Made by a program: the position numbers and the translations under genes
Source: Rhizophagus irregularis
Lineage: Eukaryota > Glomeromycota > Glomeromycetes > Glomerales > Glomeraceae
Assembly (NCBI RefSeq): GCF_026210795.1
Contig: NC_089459.1
Location: 2,232,001-2,296,000, forward strand
Reading direction: 5' to 3'
Length of the DNA: 64,000 nucleotides
Notes under the pieces: generated by a model
Database searches by the model: none
Told to the model about the DNA's origin: nothing
The model's input: only the letters and a program-made list of their open reading frames with translations
In this document: positions 14,178 to 28,100 of the stretch, in pieces
How the letters are laid out: every line of letters begins with the position of its first letter
Position numbering within the stretch: position 1 is the stretch's first letter

Positions 14178-16490
14178 TTTTCGTGTTTTGCTTTTTTTTT
14201 TTTGAATATATACAAATTAAATTTTTTTAAAAGCACGTTCTGTTATATATATATAAAAAAAAATTTTTTTTTTTTAGATAGGTAAACTAGCTACCTCAGT
14301 AACCGTTACAAATAAAGGGGTTCTTTTTTTTTTAAAAAGGGAAAAAAAAAATAAATTAAAGAAACTAAAAGAATAATATACAAGAAAGAAAAAAAAAGAT
14401 AAAATAATGAACAAAATAGAAAGGGACTTTTTTTTTACGGGGAATGTGGCAACGGAAGAAGAAGAAAAGAAATAAAACGTAAAAATAAAAAAATTAAAAA
14501 TAAAAAATAAAGAATTATTGATACAAGCTATGAAATGATTTAACGAACTGAAAAAAAAAAGCAAAATCCGAAAATTCGACCACTATTTATATAGTGTTTG
14601 TTGGAAGGTAGGAAGTAAAAAAAAAAAAAAAGTAAATAAATAAATAAATATATTAATATATTACTTAACTATTTACTATACTTTACTGTACGATATAGTA
14701 CGATATAACAAGGTTATACACAAAAAAAAAAAAAATTATTAATAATAAAATAATAAAATAAAAGGGTAATATAAATAAATAAAATGATTGACAAAAGTAA
14801 AAAGTAAAAAAAAAAAAAAATTTTTTTTTTAATGTAAAAAAAAAATGTCAATGTAATATGTAGGGTTCAACAAGATTAGGTTATTTGCTTTTTTTTTTTT
14901 TTTTTACTTTAAAAGAAATTTTTTTTTTTTTAACACGAATTTTTTTTTCTGATTTCCTGAAATTTCAGAGAGGGTATTTATTAAGCTGGGTGCACATTTA
15001 AGGTCGATCAAAAATTTTTTGTGCAATATTTTATACAGTTTAAGGATACAAAATAAAAAAAAAATTTTTAATAATTAAAAAAAAAAAATTTTTTTATTTT
15101 TATAAGAATAATTTATTTTCTATTCTAAATATTCTAAATATTCTAAAATGAATAAATAAAAAAAAAAAAATTTTTTTTTTATATTTTTTAAATTAGTTTT
15201 ATTTGCTATACACTTTCGGTAATTTTAATTTTCGAAGTTGGAAGATTTAAACTAAAATATATATTGCGATACATTTTATAAAGTTTTTCCCATTTTAATA
15301 TTTATTTATATATATTTATTTAATTTATATATATAAATATATATATTATAATTTTTATATTAATTTTTTTTTAAATTATATGAAATTTTTTGAATTGCTT
15401 GTATAAAAAAAAAAAAAAAAAATTTTTTTTTATTCTTCAATAAAACAAACAATTCTAACATTTTATAATAATTGTAAAATAACGATTATATCTTCAAAAA
15501 AAGAAATATATTAATATATTTAATATATTTACAACTTTTTTTTTAAAGAAATTTGAAACTGTGATGCATACACATATGTGATCAAGAAACCTCTTAAACA
15601 TTTTGTTATCCTTTCTTAGCGTGAATGAATTGAACGTTATTAAAGATTTAATTATCATTGGAAGATAAGGAAAAGCCACAAAAGATAATAATCTTAAAGC
15701 GAAGAATAAATATCGGTTAAATCTTTTCATAGACAATTCGTGATATGAATTATTAGTATTAGATTATTTTAGTATTTAGATGCAATATGTAAATTATCTA
15801 AATGATTAAATGATTTTAATGTTACAAATAAATAAAAAAAATAGTTCTAAATTTAACTTTTTTGATGATAAACTAGGAATTTATTATTAAAAATTTTTGA
15901 AAAATCTTAAAAATAGTTTATTTACGCAATCAACATTGACAAGCATAAGAGATAGACAAGTTTAATTAGTAGTATCACATTTATTAAATTATTTATAGAA
16001 TATTATTATATTCTACTTTTAGTTTAAATTAATTTACCTATTTTTTGACTTGAAAAATAAGTTAATGACGATGTTGATGACGTTTTATTATTGTTATCAA
16101 AAAAGTTAAAATAAATTATTAAAAGAAACATTTTATTCTTTTCTTACGTGATAAAAGTTTAAAAGTATTCTGCAATCACAGATGAAGAATCTGCGAGTTA
16201 TAAGTTAAAATCACAAGATTAAAAAGTATATTTATGAGACTAATAATGCAAGTCCCCCTCGCAGGGTCTTTTCCTACAAATTTGGTGTAACATTATCATT
16301 TTTCATTAATGGAAATTGATGTGTTAATTAAGATTTTGTGTAATGTGAAAAATTATCACATAATGTTCTAACTTTAGCTGATTTACTTAGCAGCTCAAAC
16401 TTTTTTGAAATATTAAATGGTTAGTTGCCCAAATTTGTAGTCATTTTTTATTTCGTGCATATAAAATTTGAATCATTAGGCGTAAAAAAA

Positions 16491-16800
16491 AACTTCTCGT
16501 TAAGAAATTTTAATTCAACTCATATAAACAATTAAGCAAGATTTGTTTAAATCAGAATTTGGTATAACAAAAAAAAATTTTTTTTTTTAAAAAAAAATAG
16601 GAATTATGAAATTTTATTACATTACGAAATATTAAACTTCTCGTTAAGAAATTTTAATCCAACTCATATAATATAAACAATTAAGCAAGATTTGTTTTTC
16701 TTTTAATTTATCAGAATTTGGTATAACAAAAAAAAAAATTTTTTAGTTTTTTTTTAAAAATAGGAATTATGAAAAATTTTAATACGTTACGAAATATTTT
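16491..16800. repeat. tandem duplication of a ~150 bp segment
   Basis: Two adjacent diverged copies, each starting AACTTCTCGTTAAGAAATTT (about 16491 and 16637). Each then contains ATTAAGCAAGATTTGTTT, CAGAATTTGGTATAACAAAA, an A/T homopolymer block and AATAGGAATTATGAAA. The second copy carries small insertions. No coding potential. Confidence 0.8.
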
Positions 16801-18083
16801 AAACTGAGAACACAATATTCAAAATAACGTGTAAAATTGCTAAACGATATTTCAAACCGGAACTAAAATAAATTTATTTCAAACCGGATTGACTTTTTTT
16901 TTCATAAAAATAAAATTATGTGCATCCCCTGAAACCCAAATTCATCCAAAAAATTAATTTATTCCCACATATAAATAATGGTCAAACAAAAATAACCACA
17001 CATTATTGTAAATCATCCGTCACATGTATCATGTGACTTTTGGTAATCGAAAAAATCGTTTGTTTTTTTTTTTTTAAGTTTTAAATACTATATAAGTATA
17101 TTCGCCCGCGTATCACTACTCATGAAATTTCATGATATACGCGTCTCAAATTGTTCCCTCTCCCTTTGTCTTTATAATTTCATACCAACATGTTATTTTG
17201 AATTTTGAATCACGAGGCATACCGCATACGAGGCATAAATTTTGTAACATTTGTCTTTATGGTAATTTTAAAAAAAAAGTTTTATGGATCTGATTCCTTT
17301 TTTGATACATTGATACATTGATACATATAATAATATTTATAAATAAATTTAAAGTTTTTAATAATACAATTAAATCCATCCTCATTGTCATTATTTTAAG
17401 CTGATAAAAGTACTCGTGTGCTTGAAAAGAATAATTTTATTTGAAAAAAATTTACAATCTTACATGAAGTAATCTACATGAATATTGACTAAAATTGGAA
17501 AAAAAAAGGGCGCCAAGTAGTCCAATTATTTATTTTAAATTTTCAAATTATTATTTTTTTTTTTTTAAAAAAAAATTCAAGAACAATGAATCATTTTTGT
17601 ATTGAATTAAAAAACCTCTAAATCGAAAAAAATTACATCATTTATACCAAATTATCGGGTTCGCTTTTTTTTATACCGCGTCAATTTACACCGAGTCAAA
17701 ATAAAAATAATTTGGAAACAATTGAATAACCGCAAGTATTCTGAATTATAAACCGTTCTAAAGAAAATTTATTTATTCAATAAATGGTTTTTTTTAAACC
17801 GTTTGACCGTTTGTGTTATTGTTTAGTAATTATTCTTTAGCCAAATATTTGGCGAGTTCAATAAGGGAATAAAACTACGCCACATCGCCAAAAATTACTA
17901 CGCCACACAATGGAATTTTACGAATTTACGGAATTACCCTTGTAAAATTTGTAATATGTAATTTTTAATTTTAAAATCAATATTTTGTAAATCGGATTTA
18001 ATAGCCGGACTTCGCCTTATCTGGTATTATAATCATGATTCATAAGGATTAATTTTATTTTTGAAATTCCGATTTTTTTTTTT

Positions 18084-18111
18084 TACTTTGCCTACTTTGC
18101 CTACTTTGCCT
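18084..18111. repeat. 9-bp tandem repeat TACTTTGCC
   Basis: Three near-perfect copies of TACTTTGCC, followed by tandem GAATTGAAT. A microsatellite with no evident function. Confidence 0.7.
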
Positions 18112-18600
18112 ATGAATTGAATGAATTGAATACAACATAAATACATTTAATTATGTAACATATTTAGATATATATATATAAAATAAAGTTACGTGACGTA
18201 CGTGACGTAATACCTTTCTTTTACATCTAAAGTAAAATTACATTTTTCTCACGTTAATCACGCGCTTTACCTTTCTCCTTTTTTTTTGTCAGCAATGTAA
18301 ATCCCAGACGCAACACCAGACGCAACAAATAAAGTTGTAATCAAAGACTAAATTAAGGAAAAATAAAATATATAAAAAATATATAAAAATATATAAAATT
18401 GTTACTTGATTTGTAATAAATCTCACAGAAAAATAATATTTGGGTTTGGGTTTCAGTCATGCTCTCTTTAATTCATCTTTTACCTAATATCCGAAAAAAA
18501 CATTTAAGCATAAAGATTAAAAACAATTGAATTATTATTTCATTGTGATTCTGTTTTTTTAAGGATTAAGATTAAACTGTGTGAAATGTATGGATTGAAT

Positions 18601-18657
18601 GGACTTTGTGTGAACTGTGTGGACTGTGTGAACTGTGTGAACTGTATGTGAACTGTG
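18601..18657. repeat. tandem TGTGTGAAC/TGTGTGGAC repeat
   Basis: Repeated GAACTGTGTG and GGACTGTGTG units. A short minisatellite in intergenic DNA. Confidence 0.7.
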
Positions 18658-19632
18658 ATCAAAAATATTTTTTCTCATTATAAAAATTACTTTTGGATTT
18701 TTGTTTTACCAATAATTATCAATATTAAGGGATAAAAATGATTACGTTAGATGAATTAATATGCCTTTAATTATCCAATGAAACTTGTGATTATCCGTTA
18801 GTGGATAATTATTTTTTCGAGTAAAATCCGAAAGTTTGTGATTCGTCGTAATATTTTATTTTAAACCTTGTTATTTCTCAATATATTTTTAGAAATAATA
18901 AACGGCACTTTATTAAGGGAAAATAAATCGATAAATAAAGTAATAAGGGGAAATGATTAATATTTGATTGGGTATTTTCATTATTTCTTGAGAAACTTTT
19001 TTATTATAAATAAATAATAAAAATAAAAAAGAGATAAAAGATTCAGTTACCAGTTTAAGTATATAAAAAATTGTATTTGGATAAAATAAAATAAAAAAAA
19101 AATGAAAAAAAATAAATAAAATGAAAAAAAAATAAAAAAAATGAAATGTAAATTTTGTATAATTTGTATACAAATACAAAAATGGCAAAGAAGGGAAAGA
19201 AAACTTTATTACAATGTAATAATACAATGTTGCCTGATATCGTAAATTTTTCGGTCATATTTCATGGATTATTAGGTCGTACAACTTATAGTTTTATAAT
19301 AATTTGGGTAAGAATGAAGTGATCAATTAACCCATGTATGTATTCTTTCATTATATCCTAACTTGTTTGTTAAAAAAAAATTTGTTATTAACGAAATTAG
19401 GAAAGAGATATAAAAAGATAGAAAAAGGTTTTTTTTATCATTACGGATTTTACGAAATAGATAACCGACCATAAAAAAAAACAATGTGATTATTATGCAA
19501 GGGATGCAAATTATGATTTATAATCTTCGGGCCAGACAAGCCAGACAAAATTCTTTTTATAATGAAGATCATGACGTAAGATTGCATTATAACGAAACTG
19601 TTTGAATAAATTGTTTGAGCTTACTAATGAAA

Positions 19633-19699
19633 AGTATTTGAAAATGTATTTGAAAGTATTTGAAAGTATTTGAAAGTGTTTGAAAGTATTTGAAAGAAA
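19633..19699. repeat. 10-bp tandem repeat GTATTTGAAA
   Basis: About six copies of GTATTTGAAA with single-base variants. A minisatellite in intergenic DNA. Confidence 0.75.
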
Positions 19700-22600
19700 G
19701 TATTTTAAAATATTTAATATTAAGTTATTTTTACTATAAACACTATTCCGTATATGAAATAGAAATGAAAGGTTTTATTGTGATTACGAATTTGGTTTTC
19801 CATTTACAAATTTGGTTATTTTTTTTTGTTTATTATATGAAACAAATTAAACTTAATTAGGCAAAAAATAATAAAAAAACCATTTTTTTCCAACTTTTTG
19901 TTGTTTTAAGCAATGCATGCATATAATTGAATTTTCATTTGTTTGCTATGAAAAAAAAAGAAAAATCATTTTGGTTAAACACGAGGAATGAGAAATCATC
20001 TGAAACGTTGGACAGTTCCGACTTCCGACCTTAAAATGTAATTATTGTGATGAAAGAATATCTTCATAATGGATATGATTATGATTTTCTTTTTCGCCAC
20101 GCATACCGGCATACGTACATACAAAAATCCTTTTTCTGGAAGTAAAAGTGGCTTATCATAATGAATTTTTTAACATAATGGCTGTTAAATGGTTAAATGC
20201 GCCTCAACATTGTTTTTATTTGAACCATTTGAATCGATTAAAAAAAAAAGGATTTATTAGAGAATAATGATTGTCATTTTTTAATTGTTTTTCAAAATAT
20301 ACCAAATTAGAATAACTTTATCCGAAGGTCGCGCATAATTAACACGTAAACGTGCATCAAATTGAAAATTTTAAAAAGAACTCCCACGTAATCATACGTA
20401 ATGCATTCAAAAAACATCGAGTAAGATTATTAAGTTATATTTTAGGTAAAAAAAATTATAAATTTGAAAATATTTGAAACACATATATGGTTTCTTTTAA
20501 ATTTATCAAAAAAATTAATCTATATAAATATTACTAATATAGTAGAATTAAACCAAGTTAAAATCGTTATCTAACTTGATTTTGATCTAGTTTTTTTTTT
20601 TGTGAACCCTTTGCTTTTATTTTGATACTTTATTCTGATTAGTGGATAAGATGTTGTTCATTGATGTTAAAAGATAAAAATCTAAATTGTTTAATTGGAA
20701 GACAAAGAATTTGTTTATAATTTGTTTGCTCAAATAAAATTTAATGTAATAATGTTTGTTGGTAATCTTTTTCTTATCAAATATTTTTTATATTTTTTTT
20801 TTTTGTGTATTCTTCGCGCATCTTCTTATGATTTTTTATTTTCTTGAATTTCTCAGAGAATTATTTGTTTCTTATTGTTCTCATTATTGAATAGAAAAAG
20901 ACCTGAGTTAAAATGCATCCCTTCTTTTTGATCTTATTGAATTTTCCAAAATTATCTTTATCCATAAAGGTCAAATTAAAAAATACATAAGCGGAGATTA
21001 ATTTTCCACTTTAAAATAATGCTTCTCGCGTGTGGAATACACATTATCATGCGACGCGAATTAATTATTTTATTTTATTTTTTTTTTCACAAGTAAATCT
21101 GATTATCAATCTTTTAAGACACGAATCGATGAGATGCAAATTACGTACATTATTAATAGTATTATACCATTTTTTTAAAAAAAAATCATCACATTAACTC
21201 CTTAAATTTTTCATTGAACCTTTCTCTAAAAAGGAAATTGTTTTTTTTGTCTTGTTAACCTTTTTCTTATCTCTTATTTTTCATAAAGAGAAAACCATTG
21301 TAGAATTCATCCGAATATAAAGTACATAAATATGTATGATATGTATGTATTTTTAATTTTTTTAATCTTTAATTCCGACTATTTTTTTTGAAGATATGTA
21401 AAATATGTAAAATATGTAAAAAAAATATGTGAAATATGAAATATATGTGATTATATAATAAAAATTAACAACGAATCATATAAAATCGGATTTCCCAGTT
21501 TTTGCCATTTTAATTTTATAAATTTTTCTTTCATTTTTAATATTTTTTTTTTTTAAATTGGGTTATAATAATTATCATTTTTATTTACTTTATTGGAAGT
21601 ATCTCTCCTTACATATTTTTACATATTTTTTAGTTTGCATAAATTTTGATTTTATAGACAGCTTATTTTGATTGAGATTTAATCGTGATAAAATTTATGA
21701 TAATCTGACTACAACTATTACAACTATTACAACTACTATTACTACAATATTTTTAACATATTTTTAAAAAAATTTAAATGTTTTTTAAGAACAACTTTAT
21801 AAAATTAATTCTTAAAAAAAAAATTATATGTATCTTTCGATAATAAAGTATGATGTAAGTTCGGTTAAATATTTAAGAGATCGCGTGATATGCGCAGTAA
21901 TGATAAACTAATCCTGCGCCCTTTTCCTAATTTTCCTAATTTTCCTAAATGTTGAGATCATATATGCATGCAAACTTATATTAGCATTTATGTAAGGTAC
22001 ATATGGACATATTGTTAATTACATGATTTCACCGTAAAGTTGGTCTAGGTCGCATAATTGGTCACAGGAAATTTCAGCAAAAATCATGAATGCTTTATTG
22101 TGATTTATTGTTTGTGTAACATCGACGATCAGTGATGCTATAAAAAGAATCAATGGACAACATTGTAATTTATTAATTCTCTTCTTTCCCATATTAAGCA
22201 AATCTAGGTACACGAAAATTTCTTGATTTGATTTTTAACAATATAGATTAAAACAATATGCCTAGCGAAAGAAAACAAGAAAATGAAAAATGTAGATAAT
22301 GTATTAATATGTCATAAATAACCGATAATGATATTTATATAAAACCATGTGTAATAATTACTTGCTTCGTTTAGTTATCTATATGAAACACTCACAGGCC
22401 AAGCCATTTTAAATTATAATAATCCGCTGCTTATCACCGAAAGGAAAAAAAATATGAATGACTCTAATTTTAGTTTGCTTCCCTTGTTTTTCTTCTATTA
22501 ACTCATTCGAGAAAAGAACGCCTCCTCTTATTTTTTTATGATATTCCGATACATAACATGGCAGCAAAATTTATATCCAATCATTACGGATAACTCCTAT

Positions 22601-25127
22601 TCAATAAATTTACTTTTTTTGTTATTCGCATTAATTTTTCAACTCCGCCCCACGATTTCCCTCTTTAGGTTTTCAAAATAAAAAAAAAATAATTTTTTTT
22701 TTTCGTTAAACCCCGAATGAAGAAAAGGTAATTCTAATGTATGTTTACTAAAAATTTTTCTTTTTGCTTCTACATATTTCCCCCAAATTCCCCCACAGGT
22801 GTGTTAAAATGAGTGCCCGAAACGCCGAGAAATTTCACACTAAATTTATATCTACTTTTGATCTTTATTAATTTTACAAATGAAGTTGATTATTAAGTAC
22901 GGAAGGTTCTAAAAAACTTATTTTTTTTTTCCTAAAATATTTAAAAGTATTTATCATTATCAAAGTCATATATGAAAAAAAATAAAAATAAAATAAAAAG
23001 GGAATATCGGATGTTTCTTTGATCATCCCTTTATGGTTTAACACGTTTTTTAACGCACTTTTTAACGGATCAAAATAAAAAAGATAGTTAATAATCATTA
23101 CAATAATCATAATAATTTTAGTAATTTTGATAAAAGGTTTGATAAAGTTTATTTGATTATCATAATTTTCTTTTGCATATTGCATAATTTACATAATTTA
23201 CATAATATTTTCAATTTAAAATATCTGCATTTATTAAAAAAAACTTTTTTTTTATTTTTTTTCCTTTTTCTTTTTTCCTTTTACAAGTTATAATTAAAAA
23301 TAAAAAAATATTTATTTTTTTTCTTTTTTTAAATTTTTTATTTATTTTTTTTTCTCTTTTAGGTTAATCAAATAATTTTTTAAAGTTTAATCTAAATAAA
23401 CATAACAAATACACCAAACAGTACATTTTAAATTAAATTTAGTTGAAACGTAAAAAAAAAAGGATCTTTTTTAAAATAATTAAATAATTTAGTGTTTTAT
23501 TTATTGCGTCTTTTTCTCCTTTTTTTTTTTTTCTTTTTCTTTTCTTCCAAAAAAAAAAAAATTTATATTTATAAACTATTCATTTATTTACCTATCCATT
23601 TATTTACCTATCCCATTTATTTATTTATTTATAGAAAGAAAATAATGAAAAAATTAATTTAAAAATACTTTTTTATTTTTTTTAAAATAATTTTTTTTCT
23701 TTAATTTAATACTAGACTTTTTTTTTTGGTCTAGAAAGTTTAAAAACTTTTTTATTTGTTTCTCAAAATAATAAAACTTTGTTAATTTAACCAAATTAAT
23801 TTAACAAAGAAAAACTTTAAAAAAATATATATATATACTTTATAATAATACTATATAATATGATACATTCTTTTTTTTTATTGATGCTTTAAATTATAAA
23901 TGTGTCATTGGTAATTCCGCTTTCATTATATAATAAATTTCCAAATAAAGAAATACAATAAATTAAAAACATAAATAAAAAAAATTAAAAAGTAAAATTT
24001 AAAAAAAGATGATGGTTAATGATCGTGTGAATATTACTTTAATATTTTAAAACGCGTCTTTTTTAATTCAACACAACGCATTTTACGTAATATACTGTAC
24101 GTTAAAGCATGAAGCATGTTAAAGCATGTTAAAGTTTATTTTTTGTAATATAAACATTGTCACAAAAGTTTATTTACACAAATTGTGACGGAGAGAAAAA
24201 TAGGATAATAATATTAAATAAAAAAAAAACATAATTCATGGATTCACGGAACAAACTTAGTTCCATAACATAATAGAATACTTTATTTGTACTCGAGCGG
24301 ATTTCTTTTAATTTATCCAAAGGAAAGAATCCGAAAAAAATTCATTGATGCATAAATTTAAGTATTATAAATTAAGCATCATAACACCAAATAATTAATG
24401 TGTCATCCAAATACCAAACTATTGTTTCCTAAGATTTTATGCAATTTCTTTATCTTATCTTTTATTCAAGAAAAAAATCCATAATAGGGATTTAGATGTT
24501 CCCATCTAATGGTTGCGATTTGCGAATTAAAACAATTAAATCTAAAACCTATTTTATTTAATTTAAAATGTTAATTTTGGCAATGAATATCCGTGTTAAA
24601 GCTGTACGAAACAATATAATTTTGAACAAGTGAACCAATTCAATCAAATCTATAATACAAGTTTCGAATAATTATTGTTATTTCTTATTACAATATATTT
24701 GAGTACCGGTAACGAAACAATAATTATTAATTTAATTTAATTTACCGTCTCCTTTGTAATTGCTTTCTATATATTTTTTATATTTTTTTTTTGTCGTTAA
24801 AAATAAATTACAAAGACAATCCAAGAATAAATTTCAATAATAATAATAATAATAATAATATATTTCTATTTGAACCAAATTATACACAAATAATGAATTA
24901 TCTTCAACATAATCAGTTAACCAATGATCCTTTTTTTTTTTTTACAAATGATTTTTTGTCAAAAAATTAATTATATAAAATAATATGAAATATAAAGCAA
25001 ATAAGCAAATGATAAATTAAAATATAATAAAAATAAGAATTAATTTCATGACTTGGTATAATTCAAATAATGAATTACTTATCAACATTATAAACATCAT
25101 TTATAAATGTAATTTCCATAATTTCCA

Positions 25128-28100
25128 TTACTCTTCTTCTTCATCATGATAACTAAATTTCCTCAATTCTGCCAACTTCTTTCTAGCATTAGTTAATTCC
25201 TTTTCAAGTTTTAATATTTCTACTTGCTGTTCCATCTCAGTAACCTTGAATTCATATCGTGTTAATTTAGAATAATCAACTGAAGCTTCCTGTTGTTCAA
25301 GTTGTTTCGCAGCTATAGTTTTAACAGCTTTAACAAGAGCTTTACATGCTTCTGTAACTGCTCTAGATGCTGTCTCTAAGCGATCTTGTGTCTTTGACAT
25401 AAAGTCAGCTTTTACTCTAGAAGCAGCAACTAGTTGAGCTGTAGCTGCTGCTACCTCATTAGAAGCTACAATAAGTTGTTCAAGATTATGAGTCTTATGA
25501 ATAACCCCATCTGCAGTCTCTATGAGAAGGTTAGTAGCTACTGCAATAGCTTTAGCTGCAGAAATAAGACCTTCAGTCCATCTATTGTTCTTTTTGTAGA
25601 AAGCAGCATGACTGCTTGAACCTCGACCTTGTGCGACAATTTCTTCTTGTGAATCAGTAGCACACTTAATTAAATTTGCAATTGCATTTGTTACTGCCAA
25701 TGCAGATTCCAGAATGGCATCATGAATATTTAACTCGCTAGCAGTAAGTCCTGCATCTCGAGGTTGTGACATCAAAGCTTGAATTTTTTCTGCAGCTGCT
25801 TTAATAACTTGAGCGGCGTTTAACATCTCTTGTTCAACAAGATTACCTATTTCCCCATCAGCCTTCTTGGTAACATCCAATGTATGTCTTAATAGACCTT
25901 CAATTACTTTGGATATTTTTTGCAATGCTGCTTGAACATCCATATCACTTTGTAAAACTACACTGGATCTTTTGGAAGCGGGTAAATCATCGAGTTTAAA
26001 TGATTGAACATTCAAAAAGAATTTTTGTGAATTATGTGCAGCCATTTTAGCTGCTCCAACAATCTCTTCTGATATTTCATCATCTTCATCAGCTAATCGT
26101 GTAATACCCTTTGAATTTATTAATACATCAGCAATTGCTTGTGAGAAATTGGTTGCACTCTTAATTACTTCCGTATGATCCTTTGTTCTGTTATTTTTTA
26201 AAAACTTTTGTAAAGCATATGAAAATTCTGAACATTCTGTTGTTGCCTTTTCAATCATTGATAATGTATATTCTGGTGTAGAATTTTGATTTCCTGTTTG
26301 CATTGGTGATTCCAGCTCGTAAAGACTATCATCAATCTTTTGTATACATGTCTGGAATATGCTATCTATTAATGTATAAGTAAAGTAAAACATTTTAATT
26401 ACGAATTATTATATAAAATAATGAGGTCGTAAAATAATAAAATAATAATTGTAATAAAAATAGCTACCAAGAATTTCATTCAAATCTTTAAGATGATCAA
26501 GTACTAAATTATCAATTCTAGACTGGTATTTTTCAGATTCTGTTGTTGACTATTTAATTTATAATCTTTAATTAGAAAAGTTATTATTTAAAACATTAAA
26601 TTAAAACACAGACATATATATATTCGAACCTGCTGCATTTCTGCTACCAAGTTCATACTTTGATCCATGGCTGATTGCATAATTGCTATTTCGACGTCTT
26701 TGTCCTATATCAATAAATCGAGAGATTCGTTTGATTTTAAATTTTACAATTATTGCATCATTTTTTGAGACTACGCTGTTAAACGAGTAAAACTATTTTT
26801 AAATAAATTTAGACCAACCTGAGTGACGCGTTCGATTTCGTTTTTCTTTTCTTCCAATTGTTTTAGTAAAGTATCCACAAATGATTGTTTTGACTATAGT
26901 AATATATATATATATTAATAAATAAAAACAAAAAAGTTTTGAAATAAAATTTCTATCAGTAAATACCCTTAACGAATCTTCCAATTCTTGCTTCTCCTTA
27001 TTAAATTTGGACGTTAATGAGCTAATTTCATTTGTCCTAGATCTGGAAAGTTCTTCGATTCTAGCATTAGCTTCGTTAAGATCTCGCTTGGCCCTTTCTA
27101 AATCTTCTCGTTGACTCTAAAGACACATTAAATTAGGTTAATACCGAGTAAGAATCACACGCACTTAAGATAAGTTCCGATGTTATTTATAAAGTGAAAT
27201 ACTAATTCACTTATAGGAATAGTCATAGTAATAAGTCTTAATACATGTTTTTCTACTAAAAATTTCAATAAGACACGGAATTTCTTTGATCGTATTTTGT
27301 GGCATATTTCTCTTGAGTTGAGTTTATTAACCACTCTAATCATATTTGTATCATATTTGTTATATATTTTCAATCTTCCCTTCTAAAAGTGTCTTTCCTT
27401 TACTAAAATATCTATATTCTAATTTTACTTCAATTTCATCATTTGGTTTTGGAATTTTTAATCCTGAAGCGGATAATTTCTCAATTGGAAAATATTTATC
27501 ACAAAATGATTATTCCCAAAATTACATAAAAAACCTTATTACAAATTAACCCAAATGAATTTAGATGATGATGCTCATAGTTGGCAAATTTTAAAACTAA
27601 TAAAAATATTTACACTTTTTAGTCGATCCAGCTCATGTCGGGAACGATCTCGTTCTCTGATCATATCCGCTAATTCCAAGTTCTTAGCACGCATATCTCT
27701 CTCCATTCTCTCCATTTTATCAATAGCTTCCTGTGCTGAATTTGCTTTGAGTTGTGCAGCCTTAAACTTATTAATAAGTTCAAGATGTTCTTGGCGAAGT
27801 TGAGAATATAATTTTGCTAAAGCTTCATATTTATTTCTCCACATTAATAATTGATCTAGAAAGAAATTACATATATAATTTATTGATGGGTTAAAACATG
27901 TCATCCAGGATTAACTTTAGCATAGAATACATATACTTACCTTGTAAATTTTTCATCATTTCATCCTTGGATTTTATTTGTTGTTGAGCGTTAAGATTAA
28001 GCTGACTCATTTCATTTTCAAGAGCTTTAACTCTCTAAACAATAAATATATTGAGTAAAAATATGATATTAATTCTTACGATCAAATATGGAAATTAAAT

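Larger units (their letters stand above)
14178..25127. other. 11 kb AT-rich intergenic stretch
   Basis: Separates the HMG-box gene from the 3' end of the SLA2-like gene. It is dominated by A and T runs, TAAA/TTTA microsatellites and short tandem repeats. The promoter and leader of the HMG-box gene should lie in its left end; a TA-rich tract near 14243-14254 lies about 70 bp upstream of the start codon. No frame here shows a domain, a plausible exon chain or non-repetitive composition. Confidence 0.6.

Noticed and set aside
14274-14564. 96-codon minus-strand frame upstream of the HMG-box gene
   Set aside because: Phe/Ser/Leu low-complexity product of A/T runs in the probable leader; not a credible upstream gene.
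18913-19258. Two overlapping minus-strand frames
   Set aside because: Almost only Phe, Ile, Tyr and Leu from A-rich DNA; two frames of similar length over the same stretch argue against coding.
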